A DNA stretch of 17,431 nucleotides from an uncultured Lachnospiraceae bacterium (GTDB lineage: Bacteria; Bacillota; Clostridia; Lachnospirales; Lachnospiraceae): the NCBI GenBank assembly GCA_946537585.1, contig CAMNFX010000005.1, positions 1 through 17,431 of the forward strand, written 5' to 3'. Every line of letters begins with the position of its first letter. The stretch's first letter is position 1. The notes below the pieces were generated by a model. It did not search any database. It saw nothing but the letters and a program-made list of their open reading frames with translations, and was not told the origin of the DNA. Positions 13,763 through 17,431 of the stretch are shown here, in pieces. Both the position numbers and the translations under genes were made by a program.

Positions 13763-13813
13763 AAAAACAACAGACCGTTTCGTCTTCAGTCCTCAGGGGA
13801 GGAGGAAATAATC

Positions 13814-16800
13814 ATGACTATCACCTATGCCATGACAGCTTTGTTATTGTTCACAGGATTGCTCCTGATGCTGGCCGATGTCAGTCACAAGCTGAAAAAA
13901 AGTGAGCACCGGAAGATATCGATGATCCTGATCGGCACCAGTATGTTCTATGTTGCCATGGACTGTCTGTGGATCATAGTTTATACAGGGGAGAGCTTCA
14001 ATCGCAGCGCGTTTGTTATACTGAATTTTCTTTTCTACCTGGTTTACATCACCCTGCCCTATATCTGGTTTCTGTTTGCGAAGCATTTTGCGGGAAGCAG
14101 TCTGACAGGCAGAAAAGCCAATACGCTGTTTGCGATCCCCTGGCTCTTCAACCTTGCCCTGGTCCTTCTGACCATGGCAGGCACCGGACTTCTGTGGAAG
14201 ATCGGCGATGCCGCAAACCGGTATACCAGAGGACCTCTGTTCGGAGTGTTCACCAAAGTCAATCTGGTTTACTATTTCATAGCGGTTTTCGGTGTTCTCA
14301 GGCTTCTTATCAGAGGTGAGGGCTCTGACAGAAAGACACTGTATACGACGCTTGGATTTTCCCTGATCCCCGCACTCGGCGTTTTTATCTACACCTACTG
14401 GATCTCGGTCGACGCGATCTACCCCTTCCAGCCCTGCTGTTTTTTCATCGGTGTCATGTTCGCCTATATCCTCCTGCTCTCCCATGAGTATAAAAAAACG
14501 GAGGAAGAAAACCTCAGGCTTACCGAGGAGGCCAAGGCTGCCGGAAAGATCGCCGAGCTCATGGGCTCTGTCGGCGCGCTGCTCACCAATATGCCTGCCA
14601 TGACCTTTTCCAAGGATGTGGAGACCGGCCGTTACCTGGCATGCAATCAATCCTTTGCGGAATACGCTCATAAAGCATCTCCGGAGGGCGTCATCGGGCT
14701 GACGGACCATGACATTTTCGATCCGGTTACGGCAGACCATTTCGTCGAGGATGACAAAAAAGCCACGCTCATGGATGAGCCCTACGTTTTCTTCGAGGAT
14801 GTGCCCGATGCTGCCGGTTTCCCAAGGAACCTGCAGACGACCAAGCTGACCTTCAAGGATGAAACCGGAAGGCTCTGTCTTCTCGGCTTGTGCGTAGATG
14901 TCACTGAAATGACGAGGATCAAGCAGGCGGAGGCGGAAGGCCGCATCAAGCAGCAGGAGCTCGAGGAAAAGCTGGCACTGCATGAACAGATCCTGGCCCA
15001 GGAAAAGCAGCAGAAAGAGCTCAACAGCATGATCACCGCGATGGCATCGGATTACCGCAGTGTATATCATGTCGATATGGATAACGACGAGGCAGTGTGC
15101 TACCGTTCCGATCCCGAAGACCCCGAGCATGTGGAGGAAGGCATGCATTTTCCTTACCTCAGGACCTTTACGGACTACTGCGAGGCACATGTTGACGAAG
15201 ACTACCGTGACGGATTCTTAAGCTTCATCGATCCGGATAATGTACGCGCCGCTCTGGCGCATGAAAGCATCATCGTCTACCGCTATCTGGCGCACCGGGG
15301 CGGAAAGGAATACTACGAGATGCTCCGCATGGCAGGCGTAAGGCATCCCGAAGACCGTGATGATCATACAGTACATGCCGTCGGCGTCGGCTTCACCATC
15401 ATTGATGCCCAGATGCGGGAGACCCTGGCAAGAAACCGGGAGCTTGCGGAAGCGCTGTCTGCGGCTGAGAACGCAAACCGGGCCAAGACGGCATTTTTAT
15501 CGAACATGAGCCATGAGATCCGCACTCCCATGAATGCGATCATCGGTCTTAACAACATCGCTCTCAACGAGCCGACCGCCAGCGAAAAGGTGAAGGAGCA
15601 TCTCCGGAAGATCGGCTCCTCGGCACATCATCTGCTCGGGATCATCAACGATATCCTGGATATGTCCCGTATCGAATCCGGCCGTATGGCGATTAAAAGT
15701 GAAGAGTTTTCCTTCGCGAGAGCGCTTGAGCAGGTCAACACGATCATCGGCGGTCAGTGCCGTGACAAGGGTCTTGAATACAGCTGCACCATAAACGGAA
15801 AAGTGGCGGATTATTATATCGGCGACGATATGAAGCTCCGGCAGGTCATGATCAACATCCTCGGAAACGCCGTCAAATTCACTCCCACAGGCGGGAAGGT
15901 GGATTTCACAGTGGAAGAGGCTGCCCATTTTGACGGAAAGTCGACCCTTCGGCTTGTGATCAGCGATACCGGTATCGGCATGAGCAGGGAGTTCCTTCCG
16001 AAGCTTTTCGATCCCTTCTCTCAGGAGGACTCTTCCACTACCAGCAGCTATGGCAGCACCGGTCTCGGCATGCCCATCACAAAATCGATCGTTGAGCTGA
16101 TGAACGGTCATATCGAAGTGGAAAGCGAAAAAGGGGTTGGAACAACATTTACCGTGACCGTGACCCTGATGGATTCCGAACGGACGGGTGCCGAAGAAAA
16201 TGACGACGGACTGCCGCATCCGCATGAAATGTGCGTCCTGGTCATCGATGATGATCCCGTTGCCTGTGAGCATGCCGGGATCGTCCTCGGGCAGCTCGGG
16301 ATCTCCTGTGAAAAGGCCCTTTCCGGGGCCGAAGGACTGGAGATGGTCCGGCTGCGTCATGCCAGAAGGGATCCGTACCATCTGATCCTGGTCGACTGGA
16401 AGATGCCGGAGATGGACGGTCTGGAAACCACCAGAAGAATACGGGCCGCCGTTGGCAATGAAACGCCTGTCATCATCCTGACCTCCTACAGCTGGGAGGA
16501 TATCGCAGAAGAAGCGAAAGCAGCAGGCGTGGATACATTCGTTGCCAAGCCGCTCTTTGCAGGCACTGTCATGGATGAGTTCAGAGAGGCCTTCAAGAAG
16601 AAAAACGCCCGGCTAATCCTTGAAACCCCTGACCTTGCCGGACGCCGCATTCTGCTGGCAGAGGATGTGGACATCAACGCGGAGATCATCAGCATGGTCC
16701 TTTCCATGAGAGAGATGGATGTCGACTTTGCGGAAAACGGACAGATCGCCGTCGAAAAATTTGCCGCTCATGATCCGGGATATTACGCAGCCATTCTGAT

Positions 16801-17017
16801 GGATATGAGAATGCCGGTCATGGACGGTCTTAGCGCCACAAGAGCGATCCGCTCCATGAACCGGGAGGATGCCAGGACAGTCCCGATCATCGCACTTACG
16901 GCCAATGCCTTCGATGAAGATGTCCAGCGAAGCATGCAGGCCGGCCTGAATGCCCACTTAAGCAAGCCGGTCGAACCGGAGACCCTCTATAAGACTCTTG
17001 AGGGGCTTATTCGGTAA
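13814..17017 (+). CDS. Membrane-bound hybrid sensor histidine kinase with PAS and two receiver domains
   Basis: A complete 1067-residue two-component phosphorelay protein. The frame is open from 13577, but GGGGAGGAGG 8 nt before the ATG at 13814 and the promoter at 13734-13762 fix this start. Domains in order: about seven membrane helices (3-224), a PAS domain (about 254-366), a coiled coil (about 367-406), and a second PAS-like domain (about 408-532). HisKA follows (about 557-624) with the phospho-accepting His567 in MSHEIRTPMN. HATPase (about 666-786) has N-box Asn685, DTGIGM (718-723) and GSTGLGM (747-753). Receiver 1 (about 806-929) has acidic residues 812-814, Asp861 and Lys912. Receiver 2 (about 944-1067) has Asp997, Thr1029 and Lys1051. 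All catalytic residues are intact. There is no Hpt domain or output domain, and no response regulator is adjacent, so any onward phosphotransfer partner lies elsewhere. The signal is unknown. Confidence 0.96.
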   Translation: MTITYAMTALLLFTGLLLMLADVSHKLKKSEHRKISMILIGTSMFYVAMDCLWIIVYTGESFNRSAFVILNFLFYLVYITLPYIWFLFAKHFAGSSLTGRKANTLFAIPWLFNLALVLLTMAGTGLLWKIGDAANRYTRGPLFGVFTKVNLVYYFIAVFGVLRLLIRGEGSDRKTLYTTLGFSLIPALGVFIYTYWISVDAIYPFQPCCFFIGVMFAYILLLSHEYKKTEEENLRLTEEAKAAGKIAELMGSVGALLTNMPAMTFSKDVETGRYLACNQSFAEYAHKASPEGVIGLTDHDIFDPVTADHFVEDDKKATLMDEPYVFFEDVPDAAGFPRNLQTTKLTFKDETGRLCLLGLCVDVTEMTRIKQAEAEGRIKQQELEEKLALHEQILAQEKQQKELNSMITAMASDYRSVYHVDMDNDEAVCYRSDPEDPEHVEEGMHFPYLRTFTDYCEAHVDEDYRDGFLSFIDPDNVRAALAHESIIVYRYLAHRGGKEYYEMLRMAGVRHPEDRDDHTVHAVGVGFTIIDAQMRETLARNRELAEALSAAENANRAKTAFLSNMSHEIRTPMNAIIGLNNIALNEPTASEKVKEHLRKIGSSAHHLLGIINDILDMSRIESGRMAIKSEEFSFARALEQVNTIIGGQCRDKGLEYSCTINGKVADYYIGDDMKLRQVMINILGNAVKFTPTGGKVDFTVEEAAHFDGKSTLRLVISDTGIGMSREFLPKLFDPFSQEDSSTTSSYGSTGLGMPITKSIVELMNGHIEVESEKGVGTTFTVTVTLMDSERTGAEENDDGLPHPHEMCVLVIDDDPVACEHAGIVLGQLGISCEKALSGAEGLEMVRLRHARRDPYHLILVDWKMPEMDGLETTRRIRAAVGNETPVIILTSYSWEDIAEEAKAAGVDTFVAKPLFAGTVMDEFREAFKKKNARLILETPDLAGRRILLAEDVDINAEIISMVLSMREMDVDFAENGQIAVEKFAAHDPGYYAAILMDMRMPVMDGLSATRAIRSMNREDARTVPIIALTANAFDEDVQRSMQAGLNAHLSKPVEPETLYKTLEGLIR

Positions 17018-17039
17018 CGATGTATAAAACAAAAAATCC

Positions 17040-17076
17040 GGCGGAGTATTCCTTTATGGGAAATACTCCGCCTTTT
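17040..17076. terminator. Bidirectional terminator between the kinase and the convergent HutD-family gene
   Basis: GGCGGAGTATT (17040-17050) pairs with AATACTCCGCC (17062-17072), with TTTT (17073-17076) after it on the plus strand. On the minus strand it is followed by GGATTTTTTG. Both convergent genes can use it. Confidence 0.85.
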
Positions 17077-17106
17077 CATTTGCTGTTAAGAGAAGCTGAG
17101 TCTGAC

Positions 17107-17431
17107 TTATAAAGAGTAAATCGCTGCCGCGATCAGGGCACTGCCCTCAGAAAGCGCCAGCCTCAGAGCCTCCGCCTCTTCTTTTTCCAGAAGCAGTGCC
17201 TCTCTTTCGACCAGCTGTACGAGTGAACCCGAAATCACCATTACAGCACTTCCGCGTACGCAGAAGATCAAAAGAGCTTCGACCCCCGGCTCCGGTGTAT
17301 ATTCCTCCGGCCCATTCCGGGCAGGATCATGCAGGATCGGTGTCAGAGTTCCTCTGCATTTTCCCTTTCGCAGCATCAGGTTAAAATCCGTGCACTTTCC
17401 TTTGGAACGCGTTTTGTCGGCACCGTCAAAG
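17107..17431 (-). CDS. HutD/Ves family protein, C-terminal part (runs off the window)
   Basis: The frame stays open from the stop at 17107-17109 to the right edge, so about 108 C-terminal residues are visible and the start lies outside. An internal ATG at 17376 is not the start, because the codons before it encode family-like sequence: FDGADKT followed by CTDFNLMLRKG. The DFNLM-(R)-R/K-G motif after an FDG segment is characteristic of HutD/Ves cupin-like proteins. HutD was named from histidine-utilisation clusters and Ves from an E. coli cold-associated protein; their biochemical role is poorly defined. The rest is hydrophobic beta-rich sequence ending ALIAAAIYSL. It is convergent with the kinase and shares its terminator. 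No hut genes are visible, so a role in histidine breakdown should not be assumed. Confidence 0.72.
   Translation of the reverse strand, partial: FDGADKTRSKGKCTDFNLMLRKGKCRGTLTPILHDPARNGPEEYTPEPGVEALLIFCVRGSAVMVISGSLVQLVEREALLLEKEEAEALRLALSEGSALIAAAIYSL

Noticed and set aside
13577..13813. N-terminal extension of the kinase by 79 residues from an upstream ATG
   Set aside because: The extension lies mostly upstream of the TATAAT promoter, has no ribosome site, and its sequence is not family-like; the ATG at 13814 has an excellent ribosome site.
13844..15190. A 448-codon open frame antisense to the kinase gene
   Set aside because: It is the complement of an intact conserved protein, has no ribosome site or recognisable domain, and is explained by codon bias in a GC-rich gene.
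17107..17376. A complete 89-residue protein starting at 17376
   Set aside because: The frame continues upstream without a stop to the window edge and encodes the conserved CTDFNLM segment, so the gene is truncated by the window and the ATG is internal.

Overview
This window comes from a Gram-positive anaerobe of the Clostridia, most likely a moderately GC-rich relative of the Lachnospiraceae. That placement is inferred from gene order, strong AGGAGG-type ribosome sites, consensus-like sigma-A promoters, a DivIB/FtsQ-type divisome and a large membrane-bound hybrid histidine kinase. No species can be named from sequence alone.

Layout, left to right. Positions 70-1077 (+) encode aspartate-semialdehyde dehydrogenase (asd). 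Positions 1239-1610 (-) encode a short DtxR/MntR-type metalloregulator. A compact divergent promoter region (1661-1729) separates it from an apparent non-coding RNA on the + strand (about 1736-1868). That RNA has a near-consensus extended -10 promoter, a chain of small hairpins, a strong intrinsic terminator and no plausible ORF. This RNA is the most interesting unexplained element.

Positions 1964-12163 (-) hold a nine-gene division and cell wall (dcw) cluster. In transcription order it is mraZ, rsmH, ftsL, a class B penicillin-binding protein, mraY, murD, ftsW, ftsQ/divIB and ftsZ. The genes are tightly packed, with ATGA overlaps at mraZ/rsmH and mraY/murD, a one-base overlap at ftsW/ftsQ and a direct TAA-ATG junction at PBP/mraY. 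A promoter precedes mraZ, followed by five 10-bp-spaced boxes that look like the MraZ autoregulatory operator. ftsZ has a second promoter of its own. murE, murF, murG and ftsA are absent from the cluster, and no spoIIGA/sigE/sigG follows ftsZ. The cluster couples lipid I synthesis (MraY), its precursor (MurD), septal peptidoglycan polymerisation and crosslinking (FtsW and the PBP), divisome scaffolding (FtsL, FtsQ) and the Z-ring (FtsZ).

Positions 12355-13452 (-) encode the YchF ATPase, with its own promoter and a strong terminator ahead of the mraZ promoter. Positions 13814-17017 (+) encode a 1067-residue hybrid histidine kinase: about seven membrane helices, a PAS domain, a second PAS-like domain, HisKA, HATPase and two receivers. 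It has its own TATAAT promoter. A bidirectional terminator (17040-17076) separates it from a convergent, partial HutD/Ves-family gene that runs off the right edge (-).

There are no rRNA or tRNA genes, CRISPR arrays, insertion sequences or phage genes. The window is mainly conserved core genome. The unusual signals lie in the intergenic regions and in the disordered tails of the divisome proteins.
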